64,000 bases of DNA from VSJD01 sp964617825 (GTDB lineage: Bacteria > Verrucomicrobiota > Kiritimatiellia > JAAZAB01). This document shows positions 34,284 to 43,413 of this stretch, piece by piece (within the stretch, counting starts at the first letter, position 1; each line of letters begins with the position of its first letter). A program made the translations under genes and the position numbers. The notes under the pieces were generated by a model. That model was given only the letters and a program-made list of their open reading frames with translations, made no database searches and was not told the DNA's origin. The stretch covers positions 9,289-73,288 of the forward strand of contig CAZTWL010000022.1 of assembly GCA_964617825.1 (NCBI GenBank), written 5' to 3'.

Positions 34284-36497
34284 ATGAACTACGTAACCGA
34301 TGCAAGCCTCGAGTATATACTGAACAAATTCCACGACACGAAGAAGCCCTTCAATGGCCTCCGCCGCTTCATCTGCAACGATGAGTTGTTTGATCGCGCC
34401 ACGGGACTCGGCGAGGCGGAGATGAAGGAGGGAATCCATGCAAACGACAAGAAATACGAGAACCGCCCCCACAGCATCCGCAAGGCAAGAGCGGTGGAGT
34501 TCGTCTTGCAAAACACCAAAATTGCCACGGATGCGAGAGACAAATACCCCTCTGTCTGTGCCCTCAACCGTCCCGTGGCGGTACTCATTTCCGAGTGGAA
34601 TACGAAGGTGCTCCTTAAAGATATTCCCGAAGCAAATGCGAAGCGGCAAGCTCTCAATGAGAGCGGCACCGCAGGGCTCTCCTACGACTATGACCACGCC
34701 GTGCCGAACTGGGATCGCCTTTTTGCCCTCGGCGTTTCGGGCATCATCACCGATACGGCAAAGCATCGGGAGGCTCTTGCGAAGGCGAAGACACTCTCCG
34801 GGCATGAGGAAGCCTTCTACGAATCGGTCATCATTATCTATACGGCATTCCGTGATTTCCTCCTTCGCCTGGCTGCAATGGCGAAGACAGAGAATCCGAA
34901 GATGGCAGAGGCGCTTCTGTTCCTCGCCGACAATCCGCCCGCAACCTTCTATCAGTGCCTCCTTCTGAACTACACCTACTTCATCGTGATGGAGCATGTC
35001 GATTACATGCAGGCGCGCTCGCTTGCCAACTTTGACCGCGTGTTCAATCCGTATTATCAGAAGGATCTCGCGCGGGGCATCTCCCGCGAGGAGCTGCGCT
35101 CGGATCTCGCGTACTATCTCCTCCAGTTTACCGCCATCGGCAACTACTGGAATCAGCCGGTATTCCTGGGCGGCACGGCGGAGGATGGATCCTCGCTCAT
35201 CAACGAGATGTCCTACGAATTCCTGACCGTGTACGATGAGATGACCATCTACAATCCGAAAATTCAAATTAAGCTCGCGAAGAACACGCCCAAGAAATTT
35301 GTCCTGAAAGCGCTGGACATGATCCGCCGCGGTCACAACTCCATTGTGTTCGTGTGCGAGGATACGATGCGTCGTGCGCTCATGGCAAAGGGATGCACCG
35401 AGAAGGAAGCCCGCGAGTGCAATATCCACGGCTGTTATGAGTACAGCGCACAGGACTCCGTTCCGCTGTTCATGCTGTATTTCAACTTGATGAAGCCCTT
35501 TGAGCAGGCACTAAGCGGTGGCTATGACGGCGTAACGGGCAAGAAGACGGGCATTGACACCCCCGCCGATTTCAAAACCTTTGACGAGTTCTATAATGCC
35601 TATCTCGCCCAGCTTTCCCATACCTTGGATACCGCTGTCAGCATCGCCAACGATATGTCCCACTACCACGGCGAGATCAATCCCCAGCCCCTGCTTTCCG
35701 GTTCCTACATCACCGCCATCGAGCGCGGGCTCGATGCATTGGAGAGTGGTGCGGCCCATGTTTCCACGGGCGTTTCCTTCGGCGGCATCGCCAACCTCGC
35801 TGATTCTTTAAGCGTCGTGGAGGAACTCGCGTTTAAGAATCACGAGTACACCATTCCTGAACTGAAGGCGATTCTCGATAAGAATTTCGAGGGACACGAG
35901 GGCCTCCGTCAGCGGATTCTTAAGAAGATGGATCACTACGGCAATAATAAGGAGAATCCCGACCGCCATGCGCTGAACGTGGTGCGCCACGTCCGCGATT
36001 ATCTCAGACAGAAGGACAATCTCCACGGCGGCAGATGGGGCTGCTCGTTCCACGTTGCCCGCCACTCCTATATATGGAAGGATTCCACCGCGGCATCCCC
36101 CGACGGACGTCTCCGCGGCGAGGAGCTTTCCAAGAACGTATCTCCCTCCATGGGCAGAAACACGGCAGGTGCCACGGCGGCCATTCTCTCCGTCACGAAG
36201 CTCGAAGCGTACACCTTCTCAGGCGATGCTTGTCTTGACCTCGGTATCCATCCCTCGGCGGCGCAGGGTGAGGACGGACTCGCCGCTATGTATGCGCTGC
36301 TCATGACCTTTGAGGCGAGAGGCGGTCACGCTATGCACATCAATGTGTTCGATGCGGACACCCTCCGCGCGGCGCAGAAGTATCCCGATTCCTACAGCGA
36401 CCTGCAGATTCGTGTCTGCGGATGGAACGTGCTGTTTAATAATATAAGTAAAGAGGAACAGGACGGGTTTATTCGGCAAGCAGAAGGCATCGCTTAA
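34284..36497 (+). CDS. Glycyl radical enzyme (second system), GCxE type
   Basis: 737 residues with a strong SD (AAGGAGG at 34269-34275, eight-base spacing), unlike most genes here. The active-site stretch is CNIHGCYEYSAQDSVP, catalytic Cys384 with Glu386, an eliminating-type GCxE. The radical loop is RVCGWNVLFNNISKEEQDGF, predicted radical Gly713. It is only distantly like the first GRE (radical loop and active site differ), so it likely has another substrate. The sequence recalls uncharacterised PFL-family proteins of anaerobic Firmicutes. GAG/AAG-rich codon use and the upstream IstB scrap suggest acquisition by transfer. Substrate unknown. Confidence 0.9.
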   Translation: MNYVTDASLEYILNKFHDTKKPFNGLRRFICNDELFDRATGLGEAEMKEGIHANDKKYENRPHSIRKARAVEFVLQNTKIATDARDKYPSVCALNRPVAVLISEWNTKVLLKDIPEANAKRQALNESGTAGLSYDYDHAVPNWDRLFALGVSGIITDTAKHREALAKAKTLSGHEEAFYESVIIIYTAFRDFLLRLAAMAKTENPKMAEALLFLADNPPATFYQCLLLNYTYFIVMEHVDYMQARSLANFDRVFNPYYQKDLARGISREELRSDLAYYLLQFTAIGNYWNQPVFLGGTAEDGSSLINEMSYEFLTVYDEMTIYNPKIQIKLAKNTPKKFVLKALDMIRRGHNSIVFVCEDTMRRALMAKGCTEKEARECNIHGCYEYSAQDSVPLFMLYFNLMKPFEQALSGGYDGVTGKKTGIDTPADFKTFDEFYNAYLAQLSHTLDTAVSIANDMSHYHGEINPQPLLSGSYITAIERGLDALESGAAHVSTGVSFGGIANLADSLSVVEELAFKNHEYTIPELKAILDKNFEGHEGLRQRILKKMDHYGNNKENPDRHALNVVRHVRDYLRQKDNLHGGRWGCSFHVARHSYIWKDSTAASPDGRLRGEELSKNVSPSMGRNTAGATAAILSVTKLEAYTFSGDACLDLGIHPSAAQGEDGLAAMYALLMTFEARGGHAMHINVFDADTLRAAQKYPDSYSDLQIRVCGWNVLFNNISKEEQDGFIRQAEGIA

Positions 36498-36523
36498 GGC
36501 GGCCGTGACATTCGGGCATTCGG

Positions 36524-36560
36524 GGTCATCCCTTAATAATCAATATTTACTACCTCCCGC
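36524..36560 (+). repeat. Isolated left end of the RAYT-type element
   Basis: Matches 38332-38368 with few differences (GGTCATCCCTTAATAAT, AATATTTAC, CCTCCCG blocks), in the same orientation. The transposase itself is absent here. It lies 27 bp after the second GRE stop. Confidence 0.7.
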
Positions 36561-36662
36561 ATTACAAGAGCTTGTTGCTGTAATATTAGACAATGATAAC
36601 AAAGTTGATTTTTGAATTTATACGAGAGAATTATACTGTAAACTTTTTTTGGCGTACTGCTG

Positions 36663-38318
36663 ATGGAAACTATAGCGTTATTGGGCGAAAATCTTGTTAA
36701 CGGGAAGATATGTCATATGGAGCAATTATATAACGGGATCAATCTCCCCGCCCAGTGGCCACCCAAAGAACTTCCGTTTCATGTCGAAGGCAACCGGATT
36801 CTTCCGAATCCTCCGTCCTATCTGGAAAATCCTCCGGAAACCATTGACATCACCATCGGCCGACAATTGTTTGTTGATTCCTTTTTAATCGAAAAAACGA
36901 CATTACCGTTCTCGTATCATCAGCCTAAAAAATACGAAACCAATCCCATATTCACCGCGCAAATGCCGTGGGAGACCAATGAGAACGGTTGCAGTTGCGC
37001 CTGTCCGAAAAGTGGTGCCATAATTTTCGATCCCGATGAACAAATCTATAAAATGTGGTATGAAGCCGGGTGGCTCAATCAAATCGCGTACGCATTCAGC
37101 CGCGACGGAATTCACTGGGACCGACCCATGCTGGACGTGGTCACAGGAACAAACCTGATTTTGCCATACACCAAAAATGATGATCTGAAAAAGCTTAAGT
37201 GGAACGGTCCGCATTATTTCCGTGCCGATTCTCTGTCCGTGGTACGGGATCCCGATGCACCGCAACAGGAGCGTTACAAGATGCTGTTGCGCAATCCTGG
37301 GGGAAATTTTCCGGGCATCACCCTCGTTTCGCCCGATGGAATTCATTGGCAAAATCCGCGCGCCACAGGGACGATGGGTGACAGAAGCACGCTTTTTTAC
37401 AATCCGTTCCGGAAAAAGTGGTGTTTCAGCATACGCTCGACGTGGTCTCCGAGCCTGTTGTTTGGACTTGATTGCAAAGGATGGGCAAGAACGCGTTCTT
37501 ACCACGAAGATTCGGATTTTTTCCGTGCGTCCCAGTGGCAGGATATGAATCAGATGAAATGGCTTTGTGCGGACAGTTTGGATCCGATGGATGAGACTCT
37601 TGCCACTAACGGCACAATACCGCAGTTGTATAATGTAGACGCAGCCCCTTATGAAAGCATTATGTTGGGTATGTTTCAGATATTCTTAGGTCCTGAAAAT
37701 GACGTTTCCGAGAAGACGGGCATCCCCAAGATCACCGGATTGATTCCCATGTACAGCCGCGACGGATGGCACTGGAGCCGCCCGTACCGCGATATTTTTA
37801 TTGCCGCATCTCGAACAGCGGGAAGCTGGGATCGCGGTTACATCCAGTCAGTTGGGGGCATCTATACAATTCATGATGATGTCTTGCGTATTTACTATAC
37901 CGGATTTTCAGGAAACATTTCCAAAACCGAACGTAGCGAAATTCGTCATGGCATGTATTCCGGCGGGGCCCTTGGCTTTGCGGAAATTCGACGGGACGGT
38001 TTTGTTTCGCTTTCGGCCGCGTCCCAGGCCGGAGAGGTGCTTACCCGAACCCTGACCTTTTCACAAGGGAAATTCCTCTTTGTCAATGCCGAAAAATGCC
38101 TACTCAAAGCCGAAATCATCGATACTTCCGGAGCAGTAATCGCCGTTTCGCCGGAATTGGAAATTGACTCTGTGGCGGCACAAATTCCATTGGTCGATTT
38201 TGATGCCGCAACCTTGCAAGACAAACGCTTTCGCATCCATTTTTCCCTGCAGCATGGCGAACTTTATTCGTTCTGGTTTGCAACCGACGAAACTGGCAAC
38301 AATGTAACAGTTTATTAA
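36663..38318 (+). CDS. Beta-propeller glycosidase-like protein (GH32/GH43-type fold), unassigned
   Basis: 551 residues from 36663; a later Met at 36717 (MEQLYNGINLPAQW) may be the real start. Repeated blade-like strands with Trp-His pairs (YAFSRDGIHWDRP, VSPDGIHWQNP, YSRDGWHWSRP) and RQLFVDSFLIEKT match a PVC-group family predicted to adopt a five-bladed propeller as in GH32/GH43. There is no signal peptide. Catalytic carboxylates cannot be assigned with confidence. GC content is lower than in most of the window. It is flanked by RAYT ends and may be part of the mobile-associated segment. Confidence 0.6.
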   Translation: METIALLGENLVNGKICHMEQLYNGINLPAQWPPKELPFHVEGNRILPNPPSYLENPPETIDITIGRQLFVDSFLIEKTTLPFSYHQPKKYETNPIFTAQMPWETNENGCSCACPKSGAIIFDPDEQIYKMWYEAGWLNQIAYAFSRDGIHWDRPMLDVVTGTNLILPYTKNDDLKKLKWNGPHYFRADSLSVVRDPDAPQQERYKMLLRNPGGNFPGITLVSPDGIHWQNPRATGTMGDRSTLFYNPFRKKWCFSIRSTWSPSLLFGLDCKGWARTRSYHEDSDFFRASQWQDMNQMKWLCADSLDPMDETLATNGTIPQLYNVDAAPYESIMLGMFQIFLGPENDVSEKTGIPKITGLIPMYSRDGWHWSRPYRDIFIAASRTAGSWDRGYIQSVGGIYTIHDDVLRIYYTGFSGNISKTERSEIRHGMYSGGALGFAEIRRDGFVSLSAASQAGEVLTRTLTFSQGKFLFVNAEKCLLKAEIIDTSGAVIAVSPELEIDSVAAQIPLVDFDAATLQDKRFRIHFSLQHGELYSFWFATDETGNNVTVY

Positions 38319-38331
38319 GAGGGGAAATCGT

Positions 38332-38663
38332 GGTCATCCCTTAATAATTAATATTTACGGCCTCCCGTAACCTGCGAATACGAAGACGTTTCAGTTGCAG
38401 GCATACCGCAACGCCCGTGCCCATGCCCAGTAATCCGCCGATATCGCGTTGATTCATTCCGACATACCTAACCAGCATCTGCGCGGACACCGCTCACGGT
38501 CATCCTCATCATCGAAGATGGTCCGCCGCTCCACTCCCCGAATCGTCACATGATAAATCGCGCCCTTAAATTGCACTCGAAGTTTCCTGGCCATATGACC
38601 GGCAGCATTCGTCAAGCTACCGATAAAACGCAATCTAATCGTTAATTATTAAGGGTTGACCCC
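38332..38663 (-). mobile_element. Degenerate RAYT (IS200-like, Y1_Tnp) element with terminal inverted repeats
   Basis: The ends 38332-38352 and 38643-38663 are inverted copies of GGTCAWCCCTTAATAATTAA. Between them, on the minus strand, 38594-38490 encodes MARKLRVQFKGAIYHVTIRG, the RAYT N-terminus. 38470-38341 in another frame encodes AQMLVRYVGMNQRDIGGLLG, the usual C-terminal tail. The catalytic middle (HUH and Tyr) is deleted, so it cannot move on its own. Confidence 0.75.
38341..38594 (-). pseudogene. RAYT transposase, N and C ends joined across an internal deletion
   Basis: About 35 codons of N-terminus (MARKLRVQFKGAIYHVTIRG, then ERRTIFDDEDDRER) and about 43 codons of C-terminus (MLVRYVGMNQRDIGGLLGMG, then TGVAVCLQLKRLR) lie in different frames. 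The roughly 200 intervening residues are missing. Intact RAYTs use an HUH-Tyr site for single-strand REP transposition. Non-functional. Confidence 0.75.
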
Positions 38664-39298
38664 AACTTCCTTGACCCCAAGTTCCCCACGGTGGCTGAGC
38701 GCCGAGGCTACAAAACAAAATGTTATGCTCTTTGTACGCCCTGGCTCCCCTGAGCATCGTCGAAGGGCTCCGTCGAGACGTTTGATAAAGTTGGGCCTTT
38801 GGCCGCCTAACTTATGCGCTCCTCCTCTGGCACCGTCTCGGGCGGGTAAGCTTGCAGCCTTCCGTCAGCGGCGCCTGTCATGGGACCCCGACAGTCCACT
38901 GTCCACAGCCTTTAGTCTGAGCATCCTGTGGGATGCTAATGAACCACAGACACTGATAATGCGGATGCAAAGGAGTGTGTGACCCGGGTTAATTAATTCC
39001 ATATAAATGTCGACCGCGCTTATCCGTGATAGGATTCCTGTTTTTATACTGTTCCCAACGTTCAAGGCGACTAATCACGATTTTATACAACAATTTAACG
39101 ATATTATCCATTTACCCAGTCCTTTTAATCATGTTTCATTTCCAGAGAAAGTGACTGGGAGATACCGCGACAATCAGGCAACCAAAGCTTCCAGTCACGC
39201 CACAACAGTGATGAATTGCATTCAAACGCCGGAAAGATTAAAAAGATCGAAACATTAAAGCAAACCGGCCAAGTAACAAATTGTAGAGGGGCTTCAAT
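38664..39298. other. Intergenic stretch, no gene recognised
   Basis: About 635 bp after the RAYT element. The first half is GC-balanced, the second AT-rich. Short open frames show no family resemblance and no clean SD. It presumably holds the promoter of the GH42-like gene, but no convincing -35/-10 was found. Confidence 0.4.
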
Positions 39299-42200
39299 AT
39301 GAAGGTCATTATCGCGGGCCTGCTTGTCTTATTCAGCTTTACCAGGCTTTGGGCGGCGGAGTCCGTGGACATCCAGAACAAGCGCGTCGCTTTGTTTTAT
39401 GACGAGCAGTTCCCCTGGTGCGAGGATATCAGCGTCAAGCCGCTGGCCTGGTATACGAACACGTTAACGGAGTTGGGGCTGAATGTGACGGTTGTGAATG
39501 CCAAGGAACTCTCGGATGAAAAGTTAATCACCCGTAAGAAGTTTGACACGATTTTTATGCCGGACGGATCATCCTATCCCATCAAGGCCGAATACACCCT
39601 GACCGCGTTCCTGGCGGAAGGCGGAAATTTAGTGGTAGGCGAGCTTCAGGAAGAAGTAAAAGCCTATGATGAAGAGAAAGGTTTATGGTCCAGGGCTATG
39701 CCAGTTAAGTCGAATGAGCGTTTCTATTCGGTTTTCTCGGAATGGCAGATTGGCCGGAATTGGAGCCTGCGCGACAAAGGTAAGCGAAACTTAAATGTTC
39801 CGTTGACGCGCAACGCGCAGTTGCCGGAAGCGATCCAATCCCGGCTGCCCCCGACGGCCGGCCCATTCGCATCCAATGAATGGTTCCAAGTGCTGGGCCG
39901 GGTGACCGGAGATGCGAGCATATCGGGTAACATCATCTGGCCCGTGTACACATTGCCCGGTGGCGAGAAAACTGATTTCGTGGGCTACCGCCATCATAAT
40001 ATAATGTTGTATGGGTCAACCGTGGTGGTGCTGGGCAAGACCGGGCGGCTGCTGTTAAAGAAGACCGATGCCGCCGCGGGCGTGATCTACGCGGCCTTCA
40101 AAATCTGCGAGCTTCCCTTTCCCGGCGAGCAATCGGAAGCATATTACCAGCGCCTGTTTGAGGTGCAAAAGCAGATCAGCCGGCTTGGCGAGCAGTATGT
40201 CGACATCCACGCGGCCTTGTCGGACGCCACACTGGCGGCTTTTTATCTGGGCAAGTCCGACCGCTATGTGGAACTTCGAAACCAGCTGGGTAAGCTTGAA
40301 AAGGATTTCTTTGTCATTTTGGACGACAAAGGCAAGACGGATATACTGTTGGATGCAGGAGAAGCGCCGGAACAGCAGGATGCGGTCCGCAAGGAAATGC
40401 TTGCGCGCATCCCGCAGTTGGAAAAACAGTTCCATACATTAATCAAAGGCGCTAAAGAGGAAACGGGCGCAATCCGGCGACCGGTCAAAACGGCGGTGAA
40501 GAATACGACTTGTGATCGGTTGCATTTCGATGCGGGATGGGTTGCGCCAATTGGGTCGTATATGCTTCGGCGGCACTATTTCCAGACGCTCAGGCAACTG
40601 GGGCTCGATGTTTCCAGCACGGATAACGACCGCATGTCTGAATATTTGCGGGATCCCCTGATCAGGAAAAACAGCGCGGGCGTAAAGTTCACGGTGCGAG
40701 TTGATAATTGGCAGTCGACCTACAGCCGTTTCGATCCGGTGACGGGAACCGTCAATGAGATTAAAGATGAAAAACAACGCCGGCAAAGTTACGACAAACC
40801 GTTGGAAACCACGGTGTTTGCGACGAATTGGCCGGCGCTGGTTTCCAAATGGAAGGACGTGCCGATATATCGCTACTCTATTTATGAAGTGATTATGAGC
40901 GAGCGTGGCATGGTGACCCTGTATTGGGGTGAGCAGGCGCGCAAGGATTACCAGGCGTATCTGGAGCAAAAATATTCGACAATCCAGGCATTGAACCAGC
41001 GCTGGAAATCCGATTACCCGTCGTTTGCGGAGATCACGGTTCCCGTCCGCCAGCCGCAAACGGAACCGGAGCACGGCAACTGGGAAGACTGGACGGCGTT
41101 CCGCGACGGCGTCTATAACCAGAAAAGAAAAGCTGTTTATGATCTGTCCAAACAAAACAGCCCGGATATCCCTGTGAGCGTTGTGATGTCGATTGAGGCA
41201 TTGAAAGGGCCGTATTTTGGTGGAAACAACATTTATCTCTTCACCCAAAACCAGGATATTTCCGGCACGGATGGAACGTACCTCGCAGCTTCGCTCGAAT
41301 GGTTCTGGTGTGATCTGAATTGCGGCATTCCTTTTCATACGATGGAATGGGGGGTGTATTACCGCCCGTCGCCGGATCCCCGAACATGGCAGAACTCCTT
41401 GACGGCGGACTGGTGGGCGCTGTTCACCGGCGGCGCGGCCGGGGTAAATTGCTTTGAATGGAGTTTTAAGGGTCATCGCGGCAACAGTGTGGACATCGTG
41501 GGCCTGCCGACCTTGACGGGATGGCAGGTAAGAAGATTGATCGGGGAAGTGAATCAGTTTGATCACATAATCCTTGACGGGAAACGACGTGCGGATATCC
41601 GCATTCTCTATTCCAATACCTGCCGGCGTCATGATCAGGCCTGGCGCGGCGTGAAGTCAAGACACCAGGACACGGTCAATAATCTTTATTACAAGTTCAT
41701 GCGCTGGCAGTGGCCGGCGCGGGTCCTGGCGGAAGAAGCCCTGAACGAAGGCAAGGATATTTCAGACTGCAAACTTTTACTTGTTCCGCAGGCTGAATAT
41801 CTCAGGGAAGACACCCAGAACAAGCTGCTGGATTACGTGCGGGGCGGCGGGAACGTGCTGGTCGAGGGGTATAGCGGAAAGCTGGACAATTACGGGCATA
41901 ACAGCGCAAAACTATTCGCGGCGGCAAACGTGAAATGCCTGCCGTCCTCAAGCAAGGTGGCGCTGATTGAGGGGGAAGAAATCCCGCTCGGCTCCATCGC
42001 AAGCGCCTGTCGGATGGAAGCGGAGAAGGGGGCGGATGTAAAAGTATTGATTAGTTATACAGATAATTCGCCGGCCGTGGTTTCCTGTCAAATCGGAAAG
42101 GGGAAGTTGGTTTTCAGCGGTATTCCGTTTGGTATGCTGAACATAAAAGAGGGGGCCCGCCGGATCATGGACGGCGTGAACAAGGATTTGGGGCTGGTTC

Positions 42201-42847
42201 CTAGATATGATGGCAAGGATCCACGTCTTGTCATGCGCGAATGGGAGTACCAAGGGCAAACCTACCTGCTGTGCTATTATCCGAATGCGCATGACAATCT
42301 GTTCCAGGAATGCGCCTTGAAAATACACGGCGCGTATAAAGTTCATGACTACCTGCTGGGAATGGACGTTCCGACGCAGACGGACAAGAAGGACACGGCC
42401 ATGCGCTTTGTGATGCCGGTGCCAGGAGTAAGAGTGTTTCGTTTGGATGCGCTCAACCCGGAAAAACTCTCACAGATCAAAACGGTGACGAATCTTGGAG
42501 AAATATCGGCGGATCAGCCTTCCGGCGCCAATGCGCCTCAGGCGCATATGCCCTATACTGGGTTTATTTACGCAGGTAATCCCATCGAGGTGGATGGATA
42601 CAAAATTGAAGTCATTGTTTTGCACCGGGGAGAGGCGGATCTTGTGATCCGTAAAGGGGAAGACACGGTTCAGCAGCGGATTTACGCCGACAAGGCGTAC
42701 CAGTTCGGAACCATGGAAGATGCCAGGCAGTATGAGATGGTAGTGGGCGGTAACACCCTGACGATTTATTCCAAGGCGATCAGCGACATCCTGCCAGTCG
42801 GCGTAGATATAGAGATACGGGAAACAAAGGGCGCGGTCCGCAAATAA
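39299..42847 (+). CDS. Secreted GH42-like beta-galactosidase, large
   Basis: 1182 residues. MKVIIAGLLVLFSFTRLWAA is a clear signal peptide, with gaggggc upstream. Residues about 25-130 form a GATase-like fold (VALFYDEQFPWCED, FDTIFMPDGSSY). A coiled-coil linker lies about 280-400. A GH42-like TIM barrel follows (FATNWPALVSKWKDVPIYRY, YSIYEVIMSERG with a candidate acid/base Glu, FHTMEWGVYYRP with a candidate nucleophile Glu). A trimerisation-like domain (LLVPQAEYLREDTQNKLLDY, GGGNVLVEGYSG) and a C-terminal beta domain end it. It probably removes sugars from an external polysaccharide. Specificity is not determinable. Confidence 0.7.
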   Translation: MKVIIAGLLVLFSFTRLWAAESVDIQNKRVALFYDEQFPWCEDISVKPLAWYTNTLTELGLNVTVVNAKELSDEKLITRKKFDTIFMPDGSSYPIKAEYTLTAFLAEGGNLVVGELQEEVKAYDEEKGLWSRAMPVKSNERFYSVFSEWQIGRNWSLRDKGKRNLNVPLTRNAQLPEAIQSRLPPTAGPFASNEWFQVLGRVTGDASISGNIIWPVYTLPGGEKTDFVGYRHHNIMLYGSTVVVLGKTGRLLLKKTDAAAGVIYAAFKICELPFPGEQSEAYYQRLFEVQKQISRLGEQYVDIHAALSDATLAAFYLGKSDRYVELRNQLGKLEKDFFVILDDKGKTDILLDAGEAPEQQDAVRKEMLARIPQLEKQFHTLIKGAKEETGAIRRPVKTAVKNTTCDRLHFDAGWVAPIGSYMLRRHYFQTLRQLGLDVSSTDNDRMSEYLRDPLIRKNSAGVKFTVRVDNWQSTYSRFDPVTGTVNEIKDEKQRRQSYDKPLETTVFATNWPALVSKWKDVPIYRYSIYEVIMSERGMVTLYWGEQARKDYQAYLEQKYSTIQALNQRWKSDYPSFAEITVPVRQPQTEPEHGNWEDWTAFRDGVYNQKRKAVYDLSKQNSPDIPVSVVMSIEALKGPYFGGNNIYLFTQNQDISGTDGTYLAASLEWFWCDLNCGIPFHTMEWGVYYRPSPDPRTWQNSLTADWWALFTGGAAGVNCFEWSFKGHRGNSVDIVGLPTLTGWQVRRLIGEVNQFDHIILDGKRRADIRILYSNTCRRHDQAWRGVKSRHQDTVNNLYYKFMRWQWPARVLAEEALNEGKDISDCKLLLVPQAEYLREDTQNKLLDYVRGGGNVLVEGYSGKLDNYGHNSAKLFAAANVKCLPSSSKVALIEGEEIPLGSIASACRMEAEKGADVKVLISYTDNSPAVVSCQIGKGKLVFSGIPFGMLNIKEGARRIMDGVNKDLGLVPRYDGKDPRLVMREWEYQGQTYLLCYYPNAHDNLFQECALKIHGAYKVHDYLLGMDVPTQTDKKDTAMRFVMPVPGVRVFRLDALNPEKLSQIKTVTNLGEISADQPSGANAPQAHMPYTGFIYAGNPIEVDGYKIEVIVLHRGEADLVIRKGEDTVQQRIYADKAYQFGTMEDARQYEMVVGGNTLTIYSKAISDILPVGVDIEIRETKGAVRK

Positions 42848-43042
42848 TCGGCCTGCTCTTTCCATCAATCCGGAGGATTATTTACGATCCAGAAGGGCCT
42901 GGTCCGGATTAAAATCAATGCGGAACTTTGGGGCCGGGTGAGCGCCTTGGTCACCGAGAAGGACGGAATCAACCACGTGGCTTACGACAAGAAGCCCCAA
43001 ACGGGAATCAATGAAAGCATCAACATGGGTATCCTGGGAGCA

Positions 43043-43180
43043 TTTGCGGACTGTATTGCGCGAACATCCGAATTCACGCACAGCCGCCTTGATCCCTTCT
43101 TTACGGGCCAAGAAAACCACCTTTTGCCTGAGCACGTACCGGTCTGCTTTCATTTTATAAAGCTCAAAATAAGGTATCAT
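43043..43180 (-). pseudogene. Transposase/integrase N-terminal HTH fragment
   Basis: From the Met at 43180, 46 codons (MIPYFELYKMKADRYVLRQK, then VVFLARKEGIKAAVREFGCSRNTVRK) match the HTH start of IS481/IS3-like transposases, followed by unrelated sequence. The rest of the frame has no DDE residues. The fragment begins 27 bp from the palindrome at 43207. Confidence 0.6.
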
Positions 43181-43206
43181 CCTCCGATCATAGCGTATCC
43201 GGGCTT

Positions 43207-43238
43207 CTCAGGGGCCACCTCCGGAGGTGGCCCCTGAG
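43207..43238. repeat. Perfect 32-bp palindrome
   Basis: CTCAGGGGCCACCTCC and its exact reverse complement are directly abutted, giving a self-complementary 32-mer with no loop. It is just upstream of the transposase scrap, and could be an IS end, a protein target or a cruciform. There is no T-tract, so it is unlike an intrinsic terminator. Confidence 0.9.
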
Positions 43239-43330
43239 CTCATTCATCCGTCTATGACTCACAACCCTTACCTCGGCCAGAGGGGGGTCACGATGTACCC
43301 GACCTCGCCCAGGGCAAGATCAACATACCC

Positions 43331-43359
43331 TTGACATACAATCGCCAGCAATTTATATT
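43331..43359 (+). promoter_or_regulatory. Near-consensus sigma-70 promoter of the QueD-like gene
   Basis: TTGACA at 43331-43336, a 17-base spacer and TATATT at 43354-43359, followed by AT-rich DNA and the ATG at 43414. This is the best promoter match in the window. Confidence 0.65.
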
Positions 43360-43413
43360 TTATTTATATTGAAGCATAATCACACCCGTAAAATAAAATA
43401 ATAAATAAGGAGA

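Noticed and set aside
42881..43042. Short plus-strand peptide (QKGLVRIKINAELWG...) after the GH42-like gene
   Set aside because: No family recognised and no acceptable start; it may be a remnant but cannot be supported.
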